DNA of 64,000 bases, taken from the NCBI RefSeq assembly GCF_001413925.1, contig NZ_LBMJ01000001.1, positions 2,272,001-2,336,000 of the forward strand, read 5' to 3'. The notes below the pieces were generated by a model. That model was not told the DNA's origin. It worked only from the letters and a program-made list of their open reading frames with translations, and ran no database searches. Below, one piece after another: positions 26,095 to 33,639 of this stretch. This DNA comes from Nonlabens sp. YIK11 (lineage in GTDB: Bacteria; Bacteroidota; Bacteroidia; Flavobacteriales; Flavobacteriaceae). The position numbers and the translations under genes were made by a program. Positions within the stretch are counted from its first letter, which is position 1. Every line of letters starts with the position of its first letter.

Positions 26095-26703
26095 ATGTCG
26101 CTTATCATACATCCTAGCTACTTTGTGGATGTAGAATCCTTAGTACATATTTATCACTGCGGTCAACTTGTTGTAGATGCTAACGATAGTTATGTGAAGC
26201 AGACCTATCGCAGCCGTTGTTACATTGCAGCCGCCAATGGACCGCTCACGCTCAACATTCCTATCGTTCACGATGGCAAGCAAAACTCCACGCTGTACAA
26301 AGATGTTCTTATAGACCTATCACAGCCTTGGGCATCCAACCATCTCAAAAGCATCACCAGCGCCTATAAAAGCAGTCCTTATTACGAATATTATGAGGAT
26401 GACTTAATGGAGTTGTATCAGGACATTCCAGAGAAACTTATGGAATGGAATATTAAAACCATGCAGTGGCTCTTGTCACAGCTCAATCTAGCTACCGATT
26501 TAAACTTTACGGACGACTACCAAAGTGATGAGCTTGCCACCTACCTGATCACTGCTAAAAAGAGATCAGATCTTGAAATCAAACCCTACATGCAGGTATT
26601 TCAAGAAAAGCATGGTTTCCTGCAGCCGTTATCAGGACTGGACCTTTTATTCAATTTAGGCCCATCTTCAAGAGCTTATCTCAAAAGCACATCGCCATTT
26701 TGA
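26095..26703 (+). CDS. WbqC family protein
   Basis: A 202-residue WbqC-like protein: the start IIHPSYFVDVESLVHI replaces the usual QPxYFP, and YRSRCYIAAANGPLTLNIPI, PWASNHLKSITSAYKSSPYY and GLDLLFNLGP are conserved. Family members occur in sugar and polysaccharide gene clusters and may act as glycine or amino-acid transferases (not established). It starts 2 nt after lepB and overlaps the next gene by 4 nt. Confidence 0.88.
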   Translation: MSLIIHPSYFVDVESLVHIYHCGQLVVDANDSYVKQTYRSRCYIAAANGPLTLNIPIVHDGKQNSTLYKDVLIDLSQPWASNHLKSITSAYKSSPYYEYYEDDLMELYQDIPEKLMEWNIKTMQWLLSQLNLATDLNFTDDYQSDELATYLITAKKRSDLEIKPYMQVFQEKHGFLQPLSGLDLLFNLGPSSRAYLKSTSPF

Positions 26704-27575
26704 ATACGGACTATGACAGGTTCAAGGCTTTCTACCAGACGTCCACTTTCTGGCAGGGAACGCTAGGTGGTATTCAGCAATTTCCTTTATCCAATTTTGA
26801 TTTTAGCCATTTGAGCGATGAGGAAGATATTCTAGAATTGCCGTCGATTCCTCATGGCACCGTATTGGGTAAACGAGCGGAATACTTTTTTGAATTCTGC
26901 GCGAGGCAAAGCTCCAACTATGAAGTTCTCGCATCCAACGTACAGGTGTTTAGAGGCAATCGTACCCTAGGCGAGATTGATTACATCTTGAAACACAAAA
27001 GTACGCAGCAGGTGTTTCATGTCGAGTTGGTGTACAAATTCTACATTTTTGAGCTGGGCAAAAATTATAAATCCGCTTACTTGAGCCACGATCAAAACCA
27101 GGAGCTCTCCAGTTATGTTGGACCCAATAGGCGCGATTATTTCATTAAGAAGTTTGACCATCTTAAAAACAGGCAACTACCTATTTTACAATTACCTGAA
27201 ACCCTTGAACTGCTCCAATCATTGAACATAGATGTGACCCAAATCAAGCAGCAGGTTTGCTTCCTTGCGCACGTTTATATCCCACGAGAAATGTGGCGGC
27301 ATGAATTTAAATACCTCAATAAAAGATGCATCAAGGGATATTATATGGATGAGTTCGCTTTCGCGAAAGCGATAACCTCCAACCTCTATTTTCTACCTGA
27401 AAAAAAGCAATGGAAAATGCGACCACAGTCCTTGCAGGTGGCATTTACTCATGAGCAATTATTGCCAGAAGTGCGCCAAAGCCTAGAGCGTGGATTTGCT
27501 CCCATGATATGGATGCAGTGGCCTGGTGGAGATTTTGAGAGCTTCTTTGTGGTGGCGGCTTTACCAACTCCTTAA
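26700..27575 (+). CDS. DUF1853 family protein
   Basis: A 291-residue protein with LGKRAEYFFEF, then YEVLASNVQVFRGNRTLGEIDYIL and VFHVELVYKFY, the nuclease-like E-D-ExK arrangement seen in DUF1853 proteins (PD-(D/E)XK fold suspected). The GEIDYIL and HVELVYKF motifs suit that fold. The palindrome at 27356 codes EFAFAKAIT near residue 222. It overlaps wbqC by 4 nt and ends the operon. Confidence 0.82.
   Translation: MNTDYDRFKAFYQTSTFWQGTLGGIQQFPLSNFDFSHLSDEEDILELPSIPHGTVLGKRAEYFFEFCARQSSNYEVLASNVQVFRGNRTLGEIDYILKHKSTQQVFHVELVYKFYIFELGKNYKSAYLSHDQNQELSSYVGPNRRDYFIKKFDHLKNRQLPILQLPETLELLQSLNIDVTQIKQQVCFLAHVYIPREMWRHEFKYLNKRCIKGYYMDEFAFAKAITSNLYFLPEKKQWKMRPQSLQVAFTHEQLLPEVRQSLERGFAPMIWMQWPGGDFESFFVVAALPTP
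27356..27371. repeat. Interspersed palindrome inside DUF1853 gene
   Basis: CGCTTTCGCGAAAGCG, 18 bp with the flanking T/A pair. Encodes FAFAKA. Confidence 0.95.
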
Positions 27576-27643
27576 GCACGATTTAACATGATGTTTTTAA
27601 AGATGAGCACGTTGCGGTTTATCTTTAGTAAAAACAAAACATT

Positions 27644-27775
27644 ATGGAACGCAAATTTGAAAGAACTAAGAGTGATAAGCCACTAGGAGAAATGGGAGAC
27701 CGTTCAAAGCCAAAAGATTTTGATCTGGACTCTACAACCATCAACAAAAAAGAAAAAGAAAAAACCAAAAAATGA
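27644..27775 (+). CDS. Small charged protein upstream of Dps, 43 aa
   Basis: ATG 27644 to TGA 27773-27775. Hydrophilic, rich in Lys, Asp and Glu (MERKFERTKSDKPLGEMGDR at the start, lysine-rich end). Its stop overlaps the Dps start (ATGA), so translation is coupled. The close link to Dps supports a real gene. No known family. Confidence 0.65.
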   Translation: MERKFERTKSDKPLGEMGDRSKPKDFDLDSTTINKKEKEKTKK

Positions 27776-28263
27776 GTTACCTAAATTTTAATGCCGAGAA
27801 AGCTAATAATACTTCAAAAGAATTGAACATCTTATTAGCCGACTATCATTTGTATTACCAAAAACTAAGAAATTTTCACTGGAATATTTTAGGACATAAC
27901 TTCTTTGATTTGCATGTGAAATTTGAAGAAATGTACGACGATGCCATTCTCAAAATAGATGAGATCGCAGAGCGTATATTGACACTTAGATTTCAGCCTA
28001 CTTCTAACTATAGTGACTACTTAAAAATGTCAAGTATTAAAGAAGCAAAATCTGAACTTAAGGATGTTGAAATGGTCAATGCATTAATCGATGATCATGG
28101 ATTGTTATTGAAGCAAATGTCCAAAGTAGTGGAAGTTGCAGGAGAAGCGGAAGATGAAGGTACTATTGATTTAATTGGTGCCTACATACGTGAACTGGAA
28201 ACTACCAGCTGGATGTTAGATGCATGGAGAATGAAGACTGGAGACATTCACAAAGCGGTCTAA
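27772..28263 (+). CDS. dps: Dps-family ferritin-like protein
   Basis: A 163-residue Dps, which forms 12-subunit iron-storing shells and protects DNA from peroxide. The ferroxidase ligands are present: YQKLRNFHWNILGHNFFDLH with its histidines, and FEEMYDDAILKIDEIAERIL with Asp and Glu. The N-terminus is short and lacks a lysine-rich DNA-binding tail; the lysine-rich 43-aa protein encoded just upstream is notable in that light. Terminator downstream. Confidence 0.92.
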   Translation: MSYLNFNAEKANNTSKELNILLADYHLYYQKLRNFHWNILGHNFFDLHVKFEEMYDDAILKIDEIAERILTLRFQPTSNYSDYLKMSSIKEAKSELKDVEMVNALIDDHGLLLKQMSKVVEVAGEAEDEGTIDLIGAYIRELETTSWMLDAWRMKTGDIHKAV

Positions 28264-28278
28264 TAAAACGTTTTTGAT

Positions 28279-28313
28279 AAAAAACCGTTCTAACTTGTTT
28301 GGGACGGTTTTTT
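28279..28313. terminator. Terminator after dps
   Basis: AAAAAACCGT (28279-28288) and ACGGTTTTTT (28304-28313) around a 15-nt loop. The symmetrical A and T runs could also end the minus-strand gene at 28337-28516. Confidence 0.85.
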
Positions 28314-28336
28314 TATGGCCCATTTTTACTGGTAGC

Positions 28337-28516
28337 TTATTTCTTATATTTCTTACGAGTCTTGAGAAAACTGATCCCACCAACTATTTCTACCAAGACG
28401 CCTAAAAGGATCATTCCTGTGGCTCCGAATATTTCCAAAAAGTAAAATAGAATTCCGATGATAACAATCACGCTGCCTAAAGCGATCAAAACGATTCCGG
28501 TTCTGGGATTTAGCAT
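28337..28516 (-). CDS. Small two-helix membrane protein, 59 aa
   Basis: On the minus strand ATG (28516-28514) to TAA (28339-28337) encodes 59 residues starting MLNPRTGIVLIALGSVIVII. Two hydrophobic segments (residues 8-26 and 32-48, GMILLGVLVEIVGGISF) and a basic end KTRKKYKK point to a small inner-membrane protein. The convergent terminator downstream supports expression. Function unknown. Confidence 0.7.
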   Translation of the reverse strand: MLNPRTGIVLIALGSVIVIIGILFYFLEIFGATGMILLGVLVEIVGGISFLKTRKKYKK

Positions 28517-28595
28517 TAGTTATTCTTTTGATCAAAAATAGAAAACCTGATGGAAATCAACATCCATCAAGTTTGTTATTTATAGTCAGAAATTG

Positions 28596-31500
28596 TTAGA
28601 AATTAAATCCTACTTGGAAACTAAATCTTAAACCATCATCGCCGTGAAAGAGGTTGAATGTAGCTCCTATTGCCTCTGCAGAATTCACCCAAATACCACC
28701 GCCATAATCGTTGTGCCATCTTTCACTAAAATCACCACTCAACCAAACACGACCTACATCACCACCCACAAAGACTCCTATTTGTAAGGGTACAAATCCA
28801 GACTTAAATTCATTAAAACTATAGCGTATGTCTCCTGAAGTGACAAAAGATCGTTGTCCAGAGAATCGCTGGGTACGGTAACCTCTCAAGCCTGTCATTT
28901 GACCTAACTGCGCGCTTTGATAAAATTCGTAATCATTACCTACGATGATGTGAGATTGAGCCAAGGATCGAAGCACTAGTTTACGGTCTCTGGTCAAAGC
29001 ATTGTAAAAGCCCATTTTAGGTTTGAAGTAATAAAAGGTGTCATCTATCTGCTGGAAATTACCCACCAAACCGTTGTTGATCTCAAAGATCATCCCACGA
29101 GTAGGATTCAAGTTATTATCAAAAGAGGTGTAGTTATAAGTGATATTGACATCTCCAAACCATTTTCTATCAAAGAATTCGGGATCTGTTTGTGAACCTG
29201 GAAACTGAGTAATAAACCTACCACGATCTTCCAGAATTTGATTCCCTTCTACAGTCAGGTTCACTCTCAAGTTAGAACCATATTCACCGCGATAAATCGC
29301 TCCTGCGCCAGCACTGTAGGTACTCAATCGCACACGATTGAAATCGTACGTTAAGTCGTCATCTGGATTATTGGTTTCATTTCCAAAACCAAAAAAGTTT
29401 TCAGTAAACGTAGGACCATTCCATTTTCCAGAAAGCAAGAGATTCATTTCACCAAAAACTCCAGCAAATTCTCCTTCATAAGCAATGGTATAACCTTCAG
29501 TTCCAAAAAAGTATCCGGCAGTCAGTTTATGTACTCTTGTATGCGGATTGCGATTAAATCCATCAACGGTATAGACGTTTTGAACCGCCAGTCGCAAACC
29601 ATCATCTGGATTAAAACCTATGGCTGGCGTCAGAATATTGGAGGCCTGTATTGCCTTTTTGGGATCGTAGGTATTGATCTCGTAACTGTTCGTCAATCTC
29701 TTCACGGCATCTTCCATCTCAACAAAGGTGTTTTCCTTTGTTTTATGGTCATGAACCGTGATGGCTCTGCCGCTTTCAATATCGTATATATCGTTATTCT
29801 GGCCGCCGATGACTCTTACCTTTATAGGATTGTTGGGATTACCAGTGGCGTGAATAATATCGTCATCATCCAATCCATAAATCCAGATTTCCTTGGTTTC
29901 AGAACGATCAAAGGTTCTTTGAAAAACAACATCTGCTTTCTCACCACCTTTGTTCCTATAGACCGTTACTTTGGTAACACCTTTTGAAACGCGTTCTATT
30001 TCTATGATATCATCTTTATCAGTACCGGTGACTATCGCCAGTTTTGAAATGACATTGTAATAACGAGCCGCAATATCTACAAGATTATCGCGACGTGCTT
30101 TCATGCTTTCAATAATCGTCTGTGTACTCTCGTCTGGATAAATTTCTGCCGGTAGGTTTTGGAAGGCTTGCTCAATAGTCTCATCTGAAAGGTTCTCTTG
30201 AATGTATCTCGCCTGTTCTTTCCATGCCTCAAGGTTGGCCTCTTGAGCTAGGTTTCTATCTAGATAGGTGGCAGAAGTATTGAACCATTTCACGTTACTT
30301 AAATCGTCCTCGTAGGTAGCAAACTGATTGGTGATGCCCACTAAAGTTCTCAAGGTGGCAAAAACAGCACCGTCAAAGTTGGAAAATACCTGATCTCTAT
30401 CTCTTGGTATTGGTTTATAGGTTACCGTGCCATCGGGATTTTCAAATTCTGCCCATCGCCATTGATCCTTGCCTCTATCCCAATCACCTATCAACATGTC
30501 AAACATGCGGGCGCGAATGAAAGATGCCTCGTCCACCTTATACTTTTCATCGCGACGCAACCTTTCAAAAAGATCCTCGGTACTTTTAATATCGTTAGGC
30601 CTGCCAAAGCTCGCCAATTCGTTATAATTTTCTTCTGGTCGTTCCACCAGCATGTACAATTCATCGCCAAAATTATTATTGTACTGCCCTAACGCTTTTT
30701 GTTTAGGGATATAATAAATCTCTGGATTGGTATGAAAAATATCCACTGCAGCAGCGAGATCTGGAATGACTAGTGCTCCATATGGATGTGCTGCTGTGTA
30801 AAAGTCGTATAGCAAATCCTCGGCACCCGTATTATCAAACCCAACCGAAACATCTGTATCATTGAAAACGGTTTTTTGCAAAAACTGAACAGAGCTTTTC
30901 TTCAAGGCGCGCAACACATATTCCCTACCGCTGGGATCTTGCAATCTTAAGGATCTGGTTTCTATGCTACCGCTGGCTCTCAGAATTTTTAAACCTCCTT
31001 TGAGAGTGTCTAGGATCCCAACTTTGGCATTGATCTCTGTGCCATAGAGTTCTCGGTACTTTTTGCCCCATAATCCTTTGAAAACTTCAGATTTGTCTGT
31101 TTTTTCATCTTCGTATATGTTCGCTTTCGCGAAAGCGGGAAAACGATCTGGCAACGAGTCCACATTGAAAGATTTAGGTTGCTCAATCACCTTTTTAGTA
31201 TACAGTAATTTGTGAGCCTGTCCATCCCAGCCATAATATTGAACCCACGAACTACCATCTTCCATCACGTCCATGCGGGCAAAGCCTTTACCGCCATAAG
31301 CAAATAGCCCATCATTACTTAAGGTGGCATAACCTTGCTTAGCACCAGATCCTGAAACAATCTGCCTCACACCAGAATTTTCAATGTATTGCAAGGTGTG
31401 TTCGTGACCGCTGGAAAATATGATGCGAGGTGCTTTTGAGGCAATGGCAAGCTTGCTTAAACGGTCTGCCATTTCCTGATATCTTTTGTTTTGCTTGTCC

Positions 31501-32312
31501 TGCGCACTCACGCCACCACTGGTTCTGATCAAGCTTACCAGCGATCCCAGTACAGGAATAGGTAATCTGCCTTGTGTTGGAAAAAGGTGCTTGATAGCAG
31601 CATACTGTCCACCATGAACACCGTTGGTAAACAGTGGATGGTGCAGGCTTACCAGAATGGTTTTGTCTTGGTTCCTTTTGAACTCATCTTCCAGTGCAAG
31701 AAAGAATTGATCTCTGGTTTTAATCTGATCACAGTCGTCGTTGATAGTTGGGATCTCATCCCATTTTGCCAGGTACCACTGGCTATCGAGAATGATTAAC
31801 TGTATATCTGGTGTGATCTCGCGACTTTCTATGGGACATCCAACGCTAGGCTGCCAGATATCTTTATCATCCATGGCCTTTTCTATGTATTCCTTTTCTC
31901 GTTCTACATTGACAAGGTTCTCATTATAATAGTCATGATTTCCAGGAATAAAGATGGATTTCCCACCAAAGCTTTTAGCGACGTCTATTTGCGCATCTAG
32001 ATGATTTTCTGCTGTTGGCCTGAATTCATCATCTTCAGCGGGCATTCCTGTGGGATAAATATTATCACCTAAAAAAATGAGCAAATCTTCTTGAGTGTTT
32101 TTGCCTTCTAGATAACTTTCTAACGACAACAATCCATCACTCTTACCACCTAAAGGCGAGTAGCCTACATCACCTATTAAGTAAAAGCTCTTTTCTACCG
32201 CTTGTCCTGATGGATATTGCTCTAATTCTTCTTCCTTATACTGTGCTTGATAACTTGCACAACCCGCAAGAGTGCAGATTGCGATTAATAAAAGAATGTT
32301 ATTTTTAAGCAT
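28596..32312 (-). CDS. Outer-membrane calcineurin-type phosphoesterase/beta-barrel lipoprotein
   Basis: A 1238-residue protein in three parts. A lipoprotein signal ends in LAGC (15-18). A metallophosphoesterase domain follows, with GDVG (47-50), LGDNIYP (81-87), GNHDYY (124-129), a later HHPLF and SSGHEHTLQY, all metal ligands in order. A middle region (about 400-900) includes DMLIGDWDRGKDQWRW and HATGNPNNPIKVRVIGGQNND. The C-terminal ~300 residues look like an Omp85-type barrel ending in a terminal phenylalanine. Probably a surface or periplasmic phosphatase with its own barrel anchor. The palindrome at 31122 codes PAFAKAN (near residue 394) right after the phosphoesterase domain. Confidence 0.85.
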   Translation of the reverse strand: MLKNNILLLIAICTLAGCASYQAQYKEEELEQYPSGQAVEKSFYLIGDVGYSPLGGKSDGLLSLESYLEGKNTQEDLLIFLGDNIYPTGMPAEDDEFRPTAENHLDAQIDVAKSFGGKSIFIPGNHDYYNENLVNVEREKEYIEKAMDDKDIWQPSVGCPIESREITPDIQLIILDSQWYLAKWDEIPTINDDCDQIKTRDQFFLALEDEFKRNQDKTILVSLHHPLFTNGVHGGQYAAIKHLFPTQGRLPIPVLGSLVSLIRTSGGVSAQDKQNKRYQEMADRLSKLAIASKAPRIIFSSGHEHTLQYIENSGVRQIVSGSGAKQGYATLSNDGLFAYGGKGFARMDVMEDGSSWVQYYGWDGQAHKLLYTKKVIEQPKSFNVDSLPDRFPAFAKANIYEDEKTDKSEVFKGLWGKKYRELYGTEINAKVGILDTLKGGLKILRASGSIETRSLRLQDPSGREYVLRALKKSSVQFLQKTVFNDTDVSVGFDNTGAEDLLYDFYTAAHPYGALVIPDLAAAVDIFHTNPEIYYIPKQKALGQYNNNFGDELYMLVERPEENYNELASFGRPNDIKSTEDLFERLRRDEKYKVDEASFIRARMFDMLIGDWDRGKDQWRWAEFENPDGTVTYKPIPRDRDQVFSNFDGAVFATLRTLVGITNQFATYEDDLSNVKWFNTSATYLDRNLAQEANLEAWKEQARYIQENLSDETIEQAFQNLPAEIYPDESTQTIIESMKARRDNLVDIAARYYNVISKLAIVTGTDKDDIIEIERVSKGVTKVTVYRNKGGEKADVVFQRTFDRSETKEIWIYGLDDDDIIHATGNPNNPIKVRVIGGQNNDIYDIESGRAITVHDHKTKENTFVEMEDAVKRLTNSYEINTYDPKKAIQASNILTPAIGFNPDDGLRLAVQNVYTVDGFNRNPHTRVHKLTAGYFFGTEGYTIAYEGEFAGVFGEMNLLLSGKWNGPTFTENFFGFGNETNNPDDDLTYDFNRVRLSTYSAGAGAIYRGEYGSNLRVNLTVEGNQILEDRGRFITQFPGSQTDPEFFDRKWFGDVNITYNYTSFDNNLNPTRGMIFEINNGLVGNFQQIDDTFYYFKPKMGFYNALTRDRKLVLRSLAQSHIIVGNDYEFYQSAQLGQMTGLRGYRTQRFSGQRSFVTSGDIRYSFNEFKSGFVPLQIGVFVGGDVGRVWLSGDFSERWHNDYGGGIWVNSAEAIGATFNLFHGDDGLRFSFQVGFNF
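31122..31137. repeat. Interspersed palindrome inside phosphoesterase/barrel gene
   Basis: CGCTTTCGCGAAAGCG. Encodes AFAKA at the border between the phosphoesterase domain and the middle region. Confidence 0.95.
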
Positions 32313-32353
32313 AAGTTATCAATTCGTGGTAATTTTAATTCTCAAACCTTAAT

Positions 32354-33556
32354 ATGACTGAATTACTTAACGCAGCCGACGATTTTGTGTTGCACCTTTT
32401 CAAGGAGAAATTAGATGATATTTATGTGTATCACAACTATACACATACTAAACGGGTTGTTAAAAGTACACACGAAATTATCGACAACTCTGAAATAGAT
32501 GTTAAAGAGAAAGAGGCCTTATTACTGGCCGCATGGCTGCACGACACGGGCTACATTCTTGGTGCCGATGGACATGAGGAAGCAAGCGCAAAAATAGCTG
32601 AAGAATTCCTCACAGATCAAAACGTTGATAAGGACACCATTAAACTGGTGCAAAAGCTAATAAGAGCTACTAAGTTCAATGACCAACCCACAGGTAAGCT
32701 AGAAGAAATATTGCGTGATGCAGACTCTTCACATTTTGCCAAGGACTATTACTTTGAAACCAGCGAATTGCTCAAAAAAGAGTTGGAACTGCGTGGTAAA
32801 GAAATGTCTAATAAGGAATGGCGCAAGGAAAATATTCTGGTTTTTACTGAAAAGCACCGCTATTACAGCGAGTATGCCGTAAAAAACTGGAACGTCAAGA
32901 AGAACGAAAACTTGATGAAGCTTTTCAAAAAGAAAAAGAAGAAAGCTGCCAAATACAACAAGGAGAAACTTAAGGTAGACCTCAAGAACCAAAGCCCTGA
33001 ACGTGCAATTCAAACGCTCTTTCGAACTACTTTAAGAAACCACATCAAACTTAGTGACATTGCAGATACTAAGGCAAACATTCTGTTGTCTGTAAATGCT
33101 ATTATCATCTCACTAGCACTGGCTAACTTGATTCCTAAACTGGATCAAGTGAGCAACCGTCATTTACTGTATCCTACATTGATCTTAATTTTATTCTCTG
33201 TGGCCAGTATCATTCTTTCCATTTTATCTACAAGGCCAAACGTCACCAGTGGTGAGTTTACCGATGAGCAGGTAGAAAAGCGTGAGGTTAACCTACTATT
33301 TTTTGGTAATTTTCATAAGGTGCCTTTCCAGAGATATCAAAAAGCATTGATGAATCTACTGGATGATAAGGAAGAAGTCTATCAAAGTCTTCTAAAGGAT
33401 TTATGGCTGCTAGGTGTCGTACTCAACCGTAAATACAGTCTATTAAGATGGACGTATACCATATTCATGATAGGTATCATTGCGTCAGTGATTGCCTTTG
33501 TGATCGCGTTTACTACCTATGAATATCCTGTAGTAGCAGAAATAGTTCCAGGGTAA
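32354..33556 (+). CDS. HD phosphohydrolase fused to PycTM (DUF5706) domain
   Basis: A 400-residue protein. The N-terminal HD domain has H31 (YTHTKRVV), the HD pair at 63-64 (WLHDTGYILG), H74 and D122 (LRDADSSHF), so the metal site looks intact. A lysine-rich linker (190-205) leads to a PycTM-type region: RNHIKLSDIADTKANILLSV (229-248), membrane helices near 243-262, 274-292 and 372-390. PycTM is the membrane effector domain of Pycsar anti-phage systems, but no pyrimidine cyclase gene is near, and this HD-PycTM form occurs singly in flavobacterial chromosomes (family knowledge). Function open. Confidence 0.85.
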   Translation: MTELLNAADDFVLHLFKEKLDDIYVYHNYTHTKRVVKSTHEIIDNSEIDVKEKEALLLAAWLHDTGYILGADGHEEASAKIAEEFLTDQNVDKDTIKLVQKLIRATKFNDQPTGKLEEILRDADSSHFAKDYYFETSELLKKELELRGKEMSNKEWRKENILVFTEKHRYYSEYAVKNWNVKKNENLMKLFKKKKKKAAKYNKEKLKVDLKNQSPERAIQTLFRTTLRNHIKLSDIADTKANILLSVNAIIISLALANLIPKLDQVSNRHLLYPTLILILFSVASIILSILSTRPNVTSGEFTDEQVEKREVNLLFFGNFHKVPFQRYQKALMNLLDDKEEVYQSLLKDLWLLGVVLNRKYSLLRWTYTIFMIGIIASVIAFVIAFTTYEYPVVAEIVPG

Positions 33557-33577
33557 TATTCAAAACATGATATCAAA

Positions 33578-33609
33578 AAAAGCCACCATTTATAAAAATG
33601 GTGGCTTTT
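33578..33609. terminator. Bidirectional terminator
   Basis: AAAAGCCACCATTT (33578-33591), loop, AAATGGTGGCTTTT (33596-33609), with A and T runs on each side. It ends both the HD-PycTM gene and the convergent GAF gene. Confidence 0.92.
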
Positions 33610-33639
33610 ACTTTTTATAAAGGTAAGAGACTGATTACT

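Noticed and set aside
28353..28535. 60-codon minus-strand frame overlapping the 59-aa membrane protein
   Set aside because: It is Arg/Asn-rich without pattern; the alternative frame gives two clear membrane helices.
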